NCBI GenBank assembly: GCA_033765305.1
Contig: JANRID010000059.1
Location: 1-15,696, forward strand
DNA: 15,696 nucleotides
Origin: RDXT01 sp033765305
Lineage (GTDB): Bacteria; Bacteroidota; Bacteroidia; J057
Reading direction: 5' to 3'
Shown here: positions 6,878-14,200 of the stretch, piece after piece
How the letters are laid out: the number at the start of each line of letters is the position of its first letter
How positions within the stretch are numbered: position 1 is the stretch's first letter
Position numbers and translations under genes: made by a program
Notes under the pieces: model-generated
The model's database searches: none
Seen by the model: only the letters and a program-made list of their open reading frames with translations
Told to the model about the DNA's origin: nothing

Positions 6878-7000
6878 AAACCGGGGGACTTCCAACCCAA
6901 ACCGGGGGACTTCAAAGGCAAACCTGGTTTAGTAATTTGGTAAACCGGGGGACTTCCAACCCAAACCAGGGGACTTCAAAGGTAAACCTGGTTTAGTAAT
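6878..7000. repeat. 59-base direct repeat, two copies (64-base period)
   Basis: Bases 6878-6936 and 6942-7000 match over 59 bases with 2 differences, separated by 5 bases. Each copy is built from two shorter modules: AAACCGGGGGACTTCCAACC then AAACCGGGGGACTTCAAAGG, ending AAACCTGGTTTAGTAAT. ACCTGGTTTAG contains a short dyad. The near identity implies recent duplication or ongoing homogenisation. Confidence 0.9.
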
Positions 7001-7040
7001 GCAGTACACTGGTTCAGTTCCGGAGTACCCCGGAAAGCGC
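6990..7040 (+). repeat. Dispersed intergenic repeat, copy A (partner at 10308)
   Basis: This stretch matches 10308-10358 over 51 bases with 7 differences; the last 33 bases (7008-7040) differ only at one position. The core is ACTGGTTCAGTTCC, G or C, GAGTACCCCGGAAAGCGC. Both copies lie in the same orientation, in gaps upstream of plus-strand genes. Confidence 0.85.
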
Positions 7041-7067
7041 GGGCGGTCCGTAAAATCCCGTATATTG

Positions 7068-7083
7068 GGCGGCACGAGCCGCC
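7068..7083 (+). promoter_or_regulatory. Hairpin immediately before the 7088 start codon
   Basis: GGCGGC and GCCGCC pair perfectly around the four-base loop ACGA, ending 4 bases before the ATG at 7088. In the transcript this would cover the place where a ribosome binds. No Shine-Dalgarno site is seen. TATATTGG at 7061-7068 is a weak partial match to a Bacteroidota -7 element but has no good partner. The structure is seen; any regulatory effect is inferred. Confidence 0.45.
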
Positions 7084-7087
7084 GGAC

Positions 7088-7867
7088 ATGAACCCTGCCT
7101 ACCATTCGCTGCTGCAGATTGCCTTCCGCATCCCGGTCCGGGAGGTGGTGCTGCGCAAACCGGCGGACGCACCGGCGGAGGAACGCGATGCGCTGCTGGT
7201 GCTGCCGGGCCTTTCGGATGCGCCGGTCAACCGCCGGTTTCAGACGGCCTGCTTCAGCCGCTTTCCGTATGATCTGTTCATTCCGGTCTGTGTGCAGCGC
7301 CAGGGCATGGCGCAAAGCCTGGAGCATCTGGACCAGTTTATCCGTGTGCAGGAGCTGGAGCGCTACCGGCGCCTGTATGTGTTCGGCTACATCCTTGGCG
7401 GCTATCTCTTCACGGAACTGCTCCGCCGCCGCCGTCTGTCCAATCTGGCCGGCGTGGTCTTTGACCGGGGGCCTATTCAGGAGCGGGCGCCGGAGGCGCT
7501 GATGCGGCAGATCCCGCGCATTGCGCCGCTGATTTCAGGCCGGGTGCTGCGCGACTTCGCCGCTGTCCGCTACCGGGGCCTCGATACCGGAGCGCCGGCG
7601 GGGCTGCTGGTGGAGCACAAGGCGACCCGGCTCATGACCGTTTTCCGCAAAGCGGCGCTGCGCCCGGGCCCGCCGGATTTTGATCCGGCCTCATTTGGCC
7701 AGCCGTTTCAGGATTATTGCTACGTCCCGCTCGACCACGATCAGATGTACTACCGTCTGGAGGTGTTCAGCGGGGAACTCCTGCATTTTTTTCAGCATGG
7801 GCATTTTTCCGCCCAGGCACCCAGAACGCCTTTTGCTGCCGATCCCTTCAAGTATCCCCCGCAATGA
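7088..7867 (+). CDS. Alpha/beta-hydrolase-like protein lacking the nucleophile serine
   Basis: The 259-residue protein shows an alpha/beta-hydrolase pattern: strand plus oxyanion-type loop DALLVLPGLSDAP (34-46), a FGYILGG turn (99-105) where the nucleophile elbow GxSxG is expected, VVFDRGP after it, and a late VPLDHDQMYY segment with His217 where the catalytic His would be. The elbow reads Gly100-Tyr101-Ile102-Leu103-Gly104, so the Ser is Ile. No signal peptide or obvious membrane helix is seen. It is the first gene of a lipid operon, and its TGA overlaps the next ATG (ATGA at 7864-7867). An alpha/beta hydrolase-like gene, YnbC, also accompanies the comparable E. coli genes ynbA and ynbB. The fold assignment is moderate and the function unknown; binding or a scaffold role is possible. 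Confidence 0.75.
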   Translation: MNPAYHSLLQIAFRIPVREVVLRKPADAPAEERDALLVLPGLSDAPVNRRFQTACFSRFPYDLFIPVCVQRQGMAQSLEHLDQFIRVQELERYRRLYVFGYILGGYLFTELLRRRRLSNLAGVVFDRGPIQERAPEALMRQIPRIAPLISGRVLRDFAAVRYRGLDTGAPAGLLVEHKATRLMTVFRKAALRPGPPDFDPASFGQPFQDYCYVPLDHDQMYYRLEVFSGELLHFFQHGHFSAQAPRTPFAADPFKYPPQ

Positions 7868-8457
7868 TCTCGGTGTATCAGCTCAAACCTGCTTTTCAGC
7901 GCCTGCTGAGCCCGCTGCTGGCGCGGCTCCGCGCGGCTGGCGTCACTCCCAATCAGCTGACCCTCGCAGCGCTCGGGTTCTCCGCGCTGGCAGGATGGCT
8001 GCTGAGCCTGCATCCGGCCTGGCCGCCGGCGCTGCTGCTCTTTCCGCTCTGCCTCCTGCTGCGCATGGCGCTCAACGCCCTGGACGGCATGATGGCGCGC
8101 ACCTACCAGATGCAAAGCCGGCGCGGAGAAATCCTGAACGAGCTGGGCGATGTGCTGTCGGACCTGCTGATGTACTGGCCGCTGGCGGTGCAGGCATCGC
8201 CGGTATGGGGCTACGGGTTTCTGATGGGGTTGATCCTCAATGAATTCGCAGGTGTGCTGGGCAAAGCGGCGGGCGGTGCCCGCCGCTACGACGGCCCGAT
8301 GGGCAAAAGCGACCGCGCCCTGCTGGCCGGGCTCTTCTGCATCGCAGCCTGGGCCTGGCCGCCGGCCTGGCAGGCGCTGGAGTATGTGCTGGGCGCCGCC
8401 ATCGGCCTCATGGCGCTGAGCGCAACCTTGCGATTACTCCGTACCTTCGGCGCATGA
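7864..8457 (+). CDS. CDP-alcohol phosphatidyltransferase family protein (variant motif)
   Basis: The 197-residue membrane protein has several hydrophobic helices and a CDP-alcohol phosphatidyltransferase motif. The family exchanges CMP of CDP-diacylglycerol for an alcohol such as glycerol-3-phosphate, serine or inositol phosphate. The usual DxxDGxxAR(x8)GxxxDxxxD reads Asn71-Ala-Leu-Asp74-Gly75-(x2)-Ala78-Arg79-(x8)-Gly88-(x3)-Asn92-(x3)-Asp96: the first and third Asp are Asn, while the second Asp and the last, proposed catalytic Asp remain. A VTPNQLT helix start (27-33) is also family-like. The ATG at 7864 overlaps the previous stop, and the gene ends with an ATGA overlap with the CdsA gene, so all three are translationally coupled. 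The alcohol acceptor cannot be told from sequence. E. coli YnbA is the closest functional analogy I can suggest. Confidence 0.85.
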   Translation: MISVYQLKPAFQRLLSPLLARLRAAGVTPNQLTLAALGFSALAGWLLSLHPAWPPALLLFPLCLLLRMALNALDGMMARTYQMQSRRGEILNELGDVLSDLLMYWPLAVQASPVWGYGFLMGLILNEFAGVLGKAAGGARRYDGPMGKSDRALLAGLFCIAAWAWPPAWQALEYVLGAAIGLMALSATLRLLRTFGA

Positions 8458-9404
8458 ACCGGATCATCCGCATCCCCGACCTGGAGCTCAGCTACCTGCT
8501 GGGCGTTATTCTGGGCATCCTGATCCTGGGCACCGGCATCGCGGCGCTGCTGCGCCGCCGCAGGCCCAGCGATGCGCTCGACAAAATCTGGCAGCGCGCC
8601 ATTTCCTGGTGGTGGATGACGCTGCCCATCATCGCCTGTGTGCTGCTGCAGGACTGGTTTGCCGTGCTGTTTCTGGCCTGGCTCTCCTACGCGTCCACGC
8701 GGGAGTTTTTCTCCATCGCGCCCGTCCGCGGCGCCGACCGCCTGGCCCTGCTCATTGCCTACGGATCCATCCCGGTTCAGTATGGGATCGCCTATCAGGG
8801 GCGCCTGCTGCCGCTGCTGGGCTTCATTCCGCTGGTCATTTACGCCACCATCTCCTATACCCTCGTGCTGCGGCAGGAAACGCAGGGCATCGGGCGCTCG
8901 ATGGCCCTGATTCCGGGCATGATCATGCTCTGTGTGTTTTACCTGAGCCATGCGGCGGCGCTGTTTCCCCTGGCTGCCTCCCTCACGCCTCCGGCCAGCG
9001 GCATCAAATTGCTCATGTTTCTGTTCCTGATCACGGAAATGAACGATGTCTTCCAGTTTTTCTCCGGAAAACTCTTCGGCAGGCACAAAATCCTCCCCAT
9101 CGTCAGCCCGAACAAAACCTGGGAGGGCTTTATCGGGGGAATTGTGCTGAGCACGGGATTCGGGGCGGCGATGAGCTTCCTGCTGCCGCTGCAAGCCTGG
9201 CAGGGGGCGGTGGTGAGCGCCTGCCTGGCAGTGGCGGGTTTTATGGGCGATACCATCATCTCGGCCATCAAGCGCGACCTCCAGATCAAGGACACGGGAG
9301 ACATTATTCCGGGGCATGGCGGCCTGCTGGACCGGCTGGATTCGCTGTTTCTCACGGCGCCGGCGTATTATTACCTCCTCAATGCATTTCTTGGGCTGCT
9401 GTAA
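8454..9404 (+). CDS. Phosphatidate cytidylyltransferase (CDP-diacylglycerol synthase), CdsA family
   Basis: The 316-residue polytopic membrane protein makes CDP-diacylglycerol from phosphatidate and CTP. The full CdsA signature is present at residues 270-296: SAIKRDLQIKDTGDIIPGHG followed by GLLDRLD, with the Lys-Arg, Lys-Asp, His-Gly-Gly and Asp-Arg-x-Asp elements all intact. The upstream NDVFQFFSGKLFGRHKI and SPNKTWEGFIGG segments are also family hallmarks. About eight hydrophobic helices are visible. The start overlaps the stop of the CDP-alcohol transferase gene (ATGA at 8454-8457). Its place next to an enzyme that consumes CDP-diacylglycerol and before a PlsC-type enzyme that makes phosphatidate suggests a dedicated pathway. 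It may be an accessory paralogue like E. coli YnbB; whether another cdsA exists in the genome cannot be seen, so no symbol is assigned. Confidence 0.95.
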   Translation: MNRIIRIPDLELSYLLGVILGILILGTGIAALLRRRRPSDALDKIWQRAISWWWMTLPIIACVLLQDWFAVLFLAWLSYASTREFFSIAPVRGADRLALLIAYGSIPVQYGIAYQGRLLPLLGFIPLVIYATISYTLVLRQETQGIGRSMALIPGMIMLCVFYLSHAAALFPLAASLTPPASGIKLLMFLFLITEMNDVFQFFSGKLFGRHKILPIVSPNKTWEGFIGGIVLSTGFGAAMSFLLPLQAWQGAVVSACLAVAGFMGDTIISAIKRDLQIKDTGDIIPGHGGLLDRLDSLFLTAPAYYYLLNAFLGLL

Positions 9405-9413
9405 TCTGCACGT

Positions 9414-10055
9414 ATGATCCGACGCTTGCTGCTTGTGCTGCTGTATCCGCTGCTGGGGCGGGTATTCCTGGGGCTTGTGGTGGGCGTGCGCTGCACCGGC
9501 CGGAAATCGCTGCGGCAGCACCGGCAGTTTGTGCTGGCCGGCAACCACAACAGCCACCTGGATTCGGTGGCGCTGCTGGCGTATATGCCCCTGGGCATGG
9601 CGGGCCAGGTGCATCCGGTGGCGGCGGCCGATTATTTTGGGGGAAACGGGCTGAAAAGCCGGCTCTATCAGTGGCTGGTGAATGTGGTGCTGATTTCCCG
9701 CGAGGCGGGGCGGCGGGAGGAGACCATCGGGCGCATGATCCAGCTGCTGGACCAGGGAAAATCGCTGATTATGTTCCCGGAGGGTTCGCGCGGGGAGGCA
9801 GATGTGATGCAGTCGTTTAAAAAAGGCATTGGCTATCTGGCGGCGGCCCGCCCGCAGGTGCCGGTGATTCCGGTGTACATCGACGGGTTCGGGAAAATTC
9901 TGCCCAAAGGCGAAAAACTGCTGCTGCCGATGCCTGCGCGGGTGTATATCGGCGAGCCGGTCCGGCTGAGCAGCACAGATCCGGCGGGCATCACGCGGGA
10001 AATCGAGGCGGCGGTCATCGCGCTGAAGCCGGCAGCCGCCGGCGGGGCGGCATGA
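9414..10055 (+). CDS. 1-acyl-sn-glycerol-3-phosphate acyltransferase-like (PlsC family)
   Basis: The 213-residue protein belongs to the PlsC / AGPAT family, which acylates lysophosphatidate or similar lysolipids at the inner membrane. The catalytic HxxxxD motif is NHNSHLD with His45 and Asp50. The substrate motif FPEGSRGE spans residues 121-128 and VPVIPVYI lies near 149-156. A hydrophobic N-terminal helix (residues about 4-24) should anchor it. It starts 9 bases after the cytidylyltransferase stop, so it is the last gene of the four-gene lipid operon, and its predicted product, phosphatidate, is the substrate of the enzyme encoded just upstream. The acyl donor and the exact lysolipid are not shown by sequence; related members also make ornithine lipids or act on other headgroups. 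Confidence 0.92.
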   Translation: MIRRLLLVLLYPLLGRVFLGLVVGVRCTGRKSLRQHRQFVLAGNHNSHLDSVALLAYMPLGMAGQVHPVAAADYFGGNGLKSRLYQWLVNVVLISREAGRREETIGRMIQLLDQGKSLIMFPEGSRGEADVMQSFKKGIGYLAAARPQVPVIPVYIDGFGKILPKGEKLLLPMPARVYIGEPVRLSSTDPAGITREIEAAVIALKPAAAGGAA

Positions 10056-10164
10056 GGCTGAGCAGCAGGCAATCAGGCTTTCAAGCCAACGGCATGTCCT
10101 GAAAAGACCGGAACGCGCCGGCAAACAGGCAGATAGGCAGCATCATCCGGCGCAAGTATTGCCC

Positions 10165-10217
10165 TGTTACAGCCGGTGCTGCGCTTGTTCCGGAGACAGG
10201 CAGATGCCGCTGTAACA
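10165..10217 (+). terminator. 9-bp inverted repeat after the lipid operon
   Basis: TGTTACAGC (10165-10173) and GCTGTAACA (10209-10217) pair perfectly over a 35-base loop. It lies 110 bases beyond the acyltransferase stop. No T-run follows, so it may be an RNA structure or a protein site instead of a terminator. Confidence 0.35.
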
Positions 10218-10307
10218 CACAGCCTCCATGCTGCAGGTACCTTGATTTTATTTCAAAAGCAGCTCCGGCTGCTTTCTGGCTGCGCCGGGTACGTCCAATT
10301 GAAACCC

Positions 10308-10358
10308 GGTTGAGCAATTTGGTAAACTGGTTCAGTTCCCGAGTACCCCGGAAAGCGC
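10308..10358 (+). repeat. Dispersed intergenic repeat, copy B (partner at 6990)
   Basis: This copy matches 6990-7040 with 7 differences in 51 bases and only one in the last 33. The part GCAATTTGGTAAACTGG also resembles the junction of the 59-base repeats (6931-6946, AGTAATTTGGTAAACC), so it appears to be a condensed member of the same family. Confidence 0.85.
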
Positions 10359-10472
10359 AGCCTGGAATCCCGATCCGGACGTTTCATTGCGCGGCAGACG
10401 CAGTTCATGGCATGGCTGCCGCATTTGATCTGCCGGGGCGCAACCCCAGCCCGCTCTTTCCGTCCCTTCGGC

Positions 10473-11099
10473 ATGGAACTCACTGCCCTCCCTTCCGCCC
10501 GCCGCCTGCTGCGGGGGCTCTTCGCCTTCCTGTGCATAGCCGTTGGCCTGTACCCGGCCCTGTACTTCCTGATCGACCGCGAGTTCGGGCTGCTGAGCAG
10601 CAAGACACCGGAGCTGCTGGCCGATCTGGCCTGGAACATCGGCTTTTACGCCCACATCGTGCCGGGCGGCCTGGCGCTGCTCATCGGCTGGGCGCAGTTC
10701 AGCCCCGGCCTGCGGGCGCGCAGGCCCGCGCTGCACCGCCGCATCGGCCGGGTGTACGTGCTCTCGGTGCTGGTCAGCGGCCTGGCAGGCCTGTATATCG
10801 GCTTCTCGGCCACCGGCGGGCTTCCGGCGGCCCTGGGATTCATCAGCCTGGCCCTCATCTGGCTGTACACGACCCTGATGGCCTGGCGCAGCATCGTGCG
10901 GGGGCAGGTGGAGGCGCATGCGCGCCTGATGCGCTACAGCTACGCCGCCAGCTTTGCCGCCGTGACGCTGCGGATCTGGCTGCCGCTGCTCATCGCGCTG
11001 ACGGGCTCTTTTGACGCGGCTTATCCCATCGTGGCCTGGCTCTGCTGGGTGCCGAACCTGGCGGCGGTCTGGGCCGCCAGCCGCTGGCAGCAGGCCTGA
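10473..11099 (+). CDS. DUF2306-type integral membrane protein
   Basis: From the ATG at 10473 the product has 208 residues and six or so hydrophobic helices. The pattern HIVPGGLALLIGWAQFSPGL, the LHRRIGRVYVLSVLVSGLAG stretch, ATGG, then GFISLALIWLYTTLMAW, EAHARLMRYSYA and AAVTLRIWLP matches the DUF2306 family of predicted membrane proteins, whose biochemical role is not established. Conserved His in HIVPGG, LHRRIGR and EAHARLMRY might bind a cofactor or metal, which is inference. An earlier in-frame ATG at 10407 would add 22 residues (MAWLPHLICRGATPARSF...) that look non-family-like and sit just after the dispersed repeat, so 10473 (MELTALPSARR) is preferred. It is separated from its neighbours by long gaps and is probably monocistronic. 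Confidence 0.85.
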   Translation: MELTALPSARRLLRGLFAFLCIAVGLYPALYFLIDREFGLLSSKTPELLADLAWNIGFYAHIVPGGLALLIGWAQFSPGLRARRPALHRRIGRVYVLSVLVSGLAGLYIGFSATGGLPAALGFISLALIWLYTTLMAWRSIVRGQVEAHARLMRYSYAASFAAVTLRIWLPLLIALTGSFDAAYPIVAWLCWVPNLAAVWAASRWQQA

Positions 11100-11174
11100 A
11101 GCCCCGGCTTCGGCGGCCCGGCACCGGGCATGCGGCCATTTCTTCGATGAATTTGCGCTGCCGGTCTATATCTT

Positions 11175-11198
11175 GCAGGAATGCATGCACATTCCTGC
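11175..11198. promoter_or_regulatory. 24-base dyad between the DUF2306 and amidohydrolase genes
   Basis: GCAGGAATG (11175-11183) and CATTCCTGC (11190-11198) form a perfect 9-bp inverted repeat with the centre CATGCA. It is 76 bases after the DUF2306 stop and 56 before the next ATG. The following TGCTATTTTGTTATG is T-rich, so it may be a terminator stem; TATTTTG also resembles a Bacteroidota -7 element, so an operator is the alternative. Confidence 0.45.
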
Positions 11199-11253
11199 TG
11201 CTATTTTGTTATGTTCCCTGAACCGCTCATCCCTGTCCTCTGACCCTGATCTC

Positions 11254-14200
11254 ATGAGAAAAACGCTTACCCTGTTGAGTCTGCTGCTGGCAGCGCTGCT
11301 GCTGCATGCGCAGGACCGCCAGCCGGTGGTGCAGCTGTCCAGCCCGGCCCCGGATATGCAGGCATTTACCCATGTAACGCTGGTGCTGGCACCCGGCTCC
11401 GTCATCCCGGATGCGACGGTCGTGGTGCGCGACGGCGTCATCGCCGCCGCCGGCGCCCAGGTGCGCGTGCCTGCGGGCGCGCAGGTGCACGACCTGGCCG
11501 GCCGCTGGATGTATCCCGGCCTGATCGACGCCAGCTCCGACTACACACTCAAGGCGGAGGCGCCTGCCGCCGTGCGCGGCTTCCGCCAGGGCCCGCCCCA
11601 GTACGGGCGCGCTACGCCTGGCCCGTATTACTGGAACGAAGCCGTGAAGCCCGAGGCAGGATCCGGCGAAGCCTTTGCCCCGAATGCCGAGCAGGCCGCT
11701 GCGCTGCGCAAGCTGGGCTTCACCGCCGCCAACATCCTGCCTGCCGACGGCATTCTGCGCGGCAGCGGCGCGCTGGCCCTGCTGGGCGAAGGCCCCGCCG
11801 CCGGCGAGCTGGTGCTGCCGCAGAGCAGCGCCGTGTTTGCCTTCCGCAAAGGCAGCTCCCGCCAGTCGTACCCCAATTCCCTGATGGGCACCATCGCCCT
11901 CATCCGGCAGGTGCTGCTGGATGCCGATGCCTACCGCAAGGCCTGGGCGGCCTTCAAGGCCCAGCCGGATCAGCCCGCCCCGGACCGCAACCTCTCCCTC
12001 GAAGCCCTCAACGCCCACCTGGATGCGAAGCTGCCGCTGATCTTCCACTCCGAAGGGGTGCTCAATTCCCTGCGGGCCGGCCAGATTGCCAAAGAGTTCG
12101 GGCTCAGCTTCATCTACCTGACCTCCGGCGACGAGTACAAATACCTCGACGAATTCAAGGCGCTGAATGCGCCGGCCATCGTGCCGCTGGCCTTTCCGGA
12201 TGCCTACGAAGTGCAGGACCCCGGCGATGCGCGCGACGTGACCCTGACGCAGCTCCGCGCCTGGGAGCTGGCGCCTGCCAATCCGGCGATGCTGGCCAAA
12301 GCAGGCGTGCGCTTTGCCCTCACGCCGGCCGGACTCAAGCAGAAGGACCAGTTCTGGACCCGCCTGCGCAAGGCGCTGAGCTACGGCCTGACTGAAACCG
12401 AAGCCCTGGCGGCGCTCACCACCACGCCGGCTGCCCTGCTGGGGGTATCCGCGCAGATGGGCACCCTCGATCCCGGCAAGCGGGCGAATTTCTTCGTCGC
12501 CTCCGGCAACATCTTCAGCGAGGGCAGCACGGTGGAGGCCGTCTATGTCGGCGGCAAGCGCTACGACGCGGCACCTGTGCCGGACACGGAGGTGCGCGGC
12601 ACCTGGGAGTGGAATGCAGGCGGGCAGGCCTTCAGCCTCAAGCTGGACGGCAAGCCGCTGGATCTCAAGCCCTCCGTCCGCATCGGCGGCGACTCGTCGT
12701 GGACCGCATCGGTCAGGCGCAGCGGAGACCAGCTCCAGCTGACCTTCACCCAGCAGGCGAAGCAGCCGGCCTATTACCGGCTTTCCGCCGCTGTGAGCGG
12801 CAGCCAGATGAGCGGCTATGGCGAAGATCCGAACGGGCAGCGCTTCGCCTTTACGGCGGCCCGCACTGCGCCGCTGAAGCCTGCCGCCGCGAAAGCCGAT
12901 TCCGCCGCAGCGGTCAGCCTCGCGTCCCTCGGCGCCATTCCCAAGCCCTTTGCGTCCTTCGGGGCGGCCGCCCTGCCCGCGCAGGAGGCCTTTGTCGTGC
13001 GCAATGCCACCGTCTGGACCAATACGAAGGATGGCATCCTGACGGAGGCTGATGTGCTGGTGGAAAGCGGGAAGATCAAAGCCGTAGGCAAGGACCTCCG
13101 GACCGCTGCCGGGATGAAGGAAATCGACGGCGCCGGCAAGCACCTGACCACCGGCATCATCGACGAGCATACCCACGTAGCGATTACGCAAGGCGTCAAC
13201 GAAGCCAGCCACGCCGTGACGGCGGAGGTGCGCATCGGCGATGTGCTGGATCCGGAGGACATCGATATATACCGCCAGCTGGCGGGCGGGGTCACGGCGG
13301 CGCAGGTGCTGCACGGATCGGCCAATCCGATCGGCGGGCAGTCGGCCATCATCAAATTCCGCTGGGGCGCCTCCGCGGAGGGCCTGAAATTTGAAGGCGC
13401 TCCGGGCTTCATCAAGTTTGCCCTGGGGGAAAACGTCAAGCAGTCCAATGCGGGCGATTTCGCCACGATCCGCTACCCGCAGTCGCGGATGGGGGTGGAG
13501 CAGCTGATCCAGGATGCGTTCCGCTCGGCGAAAGACTACCGCGCTGCCTGGCAGCGCTGGGAGCGCGAAGGCAAGGCCCGCAATCTGGCCCCGCCTGCCC
13601 GCGACCTCCAGCTCGAAACGCTGCTGGAGATCCTGGACGGCAAACGCTTTATCACCTGCCACTCCTACGTGCAGTCGGAGATTACGATGCTCATCCGCCT
13701 CGCCGAAGCCGAAGGCTTCAAGGTCAATACGTTTACCCACATCCTCGAAGGCTACAAGGTGGCGGATAAAATGAAGGCGCACGGCGCCAATGCCTCCTCC
13801 TTCGCCGACTGGTGGGCGTACAAGGTGGAGGTGGCGGAAGCGATCCCCTACAGCCCGGCCCTGATGCAGCAGGTGGGGCTGAATGTGTGCATCAACTCGG
13901 ACGATGCGGAAATGGCCCGCCGCCTGAACCAGGAGGCAGCCAAAGCGGTGAAATACGGCGGCGTATCCGAGGAGGAAGCGTGGAAAATGGTCACCCTCAA
14001 CCCGGCGAAGGCCCTGCACATCGACCATCGGGTAGGCAGTATCGCCGCCGGCAAGGATGCCGATCTGGTGCTGTGGAACAGCCATCCGCTCTCGATCTAT
14101 GCGAAGCCGCTGCATACCTGGGTGGACGGGCGCATGTACTTCGACCTGGAGCGCGACCAGCAGCTCCGCGATGCCCAGGCTGCCGAGCGCAATCGCTTGA

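Larger units (their letters stand above)
6432..7087. other. Repeat-rich divergent intergenic region between hisF and the lipid operon
   Basis: These 656 bases lie between the hisF start (minus) and the start at 7088 (plus). No convincing protein is encoded: the frames that cross it read repetitive, Pro/Lys-rich sequence. From left to right it holds two copies of an 80-90-base hairpin-bearing unit (6516-6600, 6684-6760), a run of about 21-base C-rich units (6781-6865), a 59-base direct repeat in two copies (6878-6936, 6942-7000), a segment that recurs at 10308-10358, and a hairpin just before the start at 7088. Each is listed separately. Confidence 0.85.
10056..10472. other. Intergenic region downstream of the lipid operon
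   Basis: These 417 bases contain no gene I can support. They hold an inverted repeat (10165-10217) in the expected 3' end zone and a copy of the dispersed repeat (10308-10358). A 16-codon frame that overlaps the acyltransferase stop (10052-10102) shows no conserved features. If the next gene starts at the earlier ATG (10407), the gap is 351 bases. Confidence 0.7.

Noticed and set aside
5665..6921. Minus-strand frames extending upstream of hisF through the repeat region, with repeated HQPVCSA-like peptides
   Set aside because: The repeated peptides follow from the DNA repeats at 6516 and 6684. HisF proteins begin at MLxKRIIPCLDV, which fits the ATG at 6431.
6781..7000. Possible CRISPR array
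   Set aside because: The units are 21-22 or 59-64 bases with no unique spacers between conserved repeats, the units grade into each other, and no cas genes are nearby.
6516..7040. Insertion sequence or MITE
   Set aside because: No transposase, terminal inverted repeats or target-site duplication could be found; the repeats are direct and of several types.
10052..10102. Sixteen-codon frame overlapping the acyltransferase stop by ATGA
   Set aside because: It resembles the coupled starts earlier in the operon but ends after 16 codons with no hydrophobic or conserved segment; probably chance.
8286..10124. Open frame of about 612 codons antisense to the cytidylyltransferase and acyltransferase genes
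   Set aside because: The composition (Gln, Arg, His, Pro-rich) is typical of a shadow frame, and it lies across two genes with complete family motifs on the other strand.
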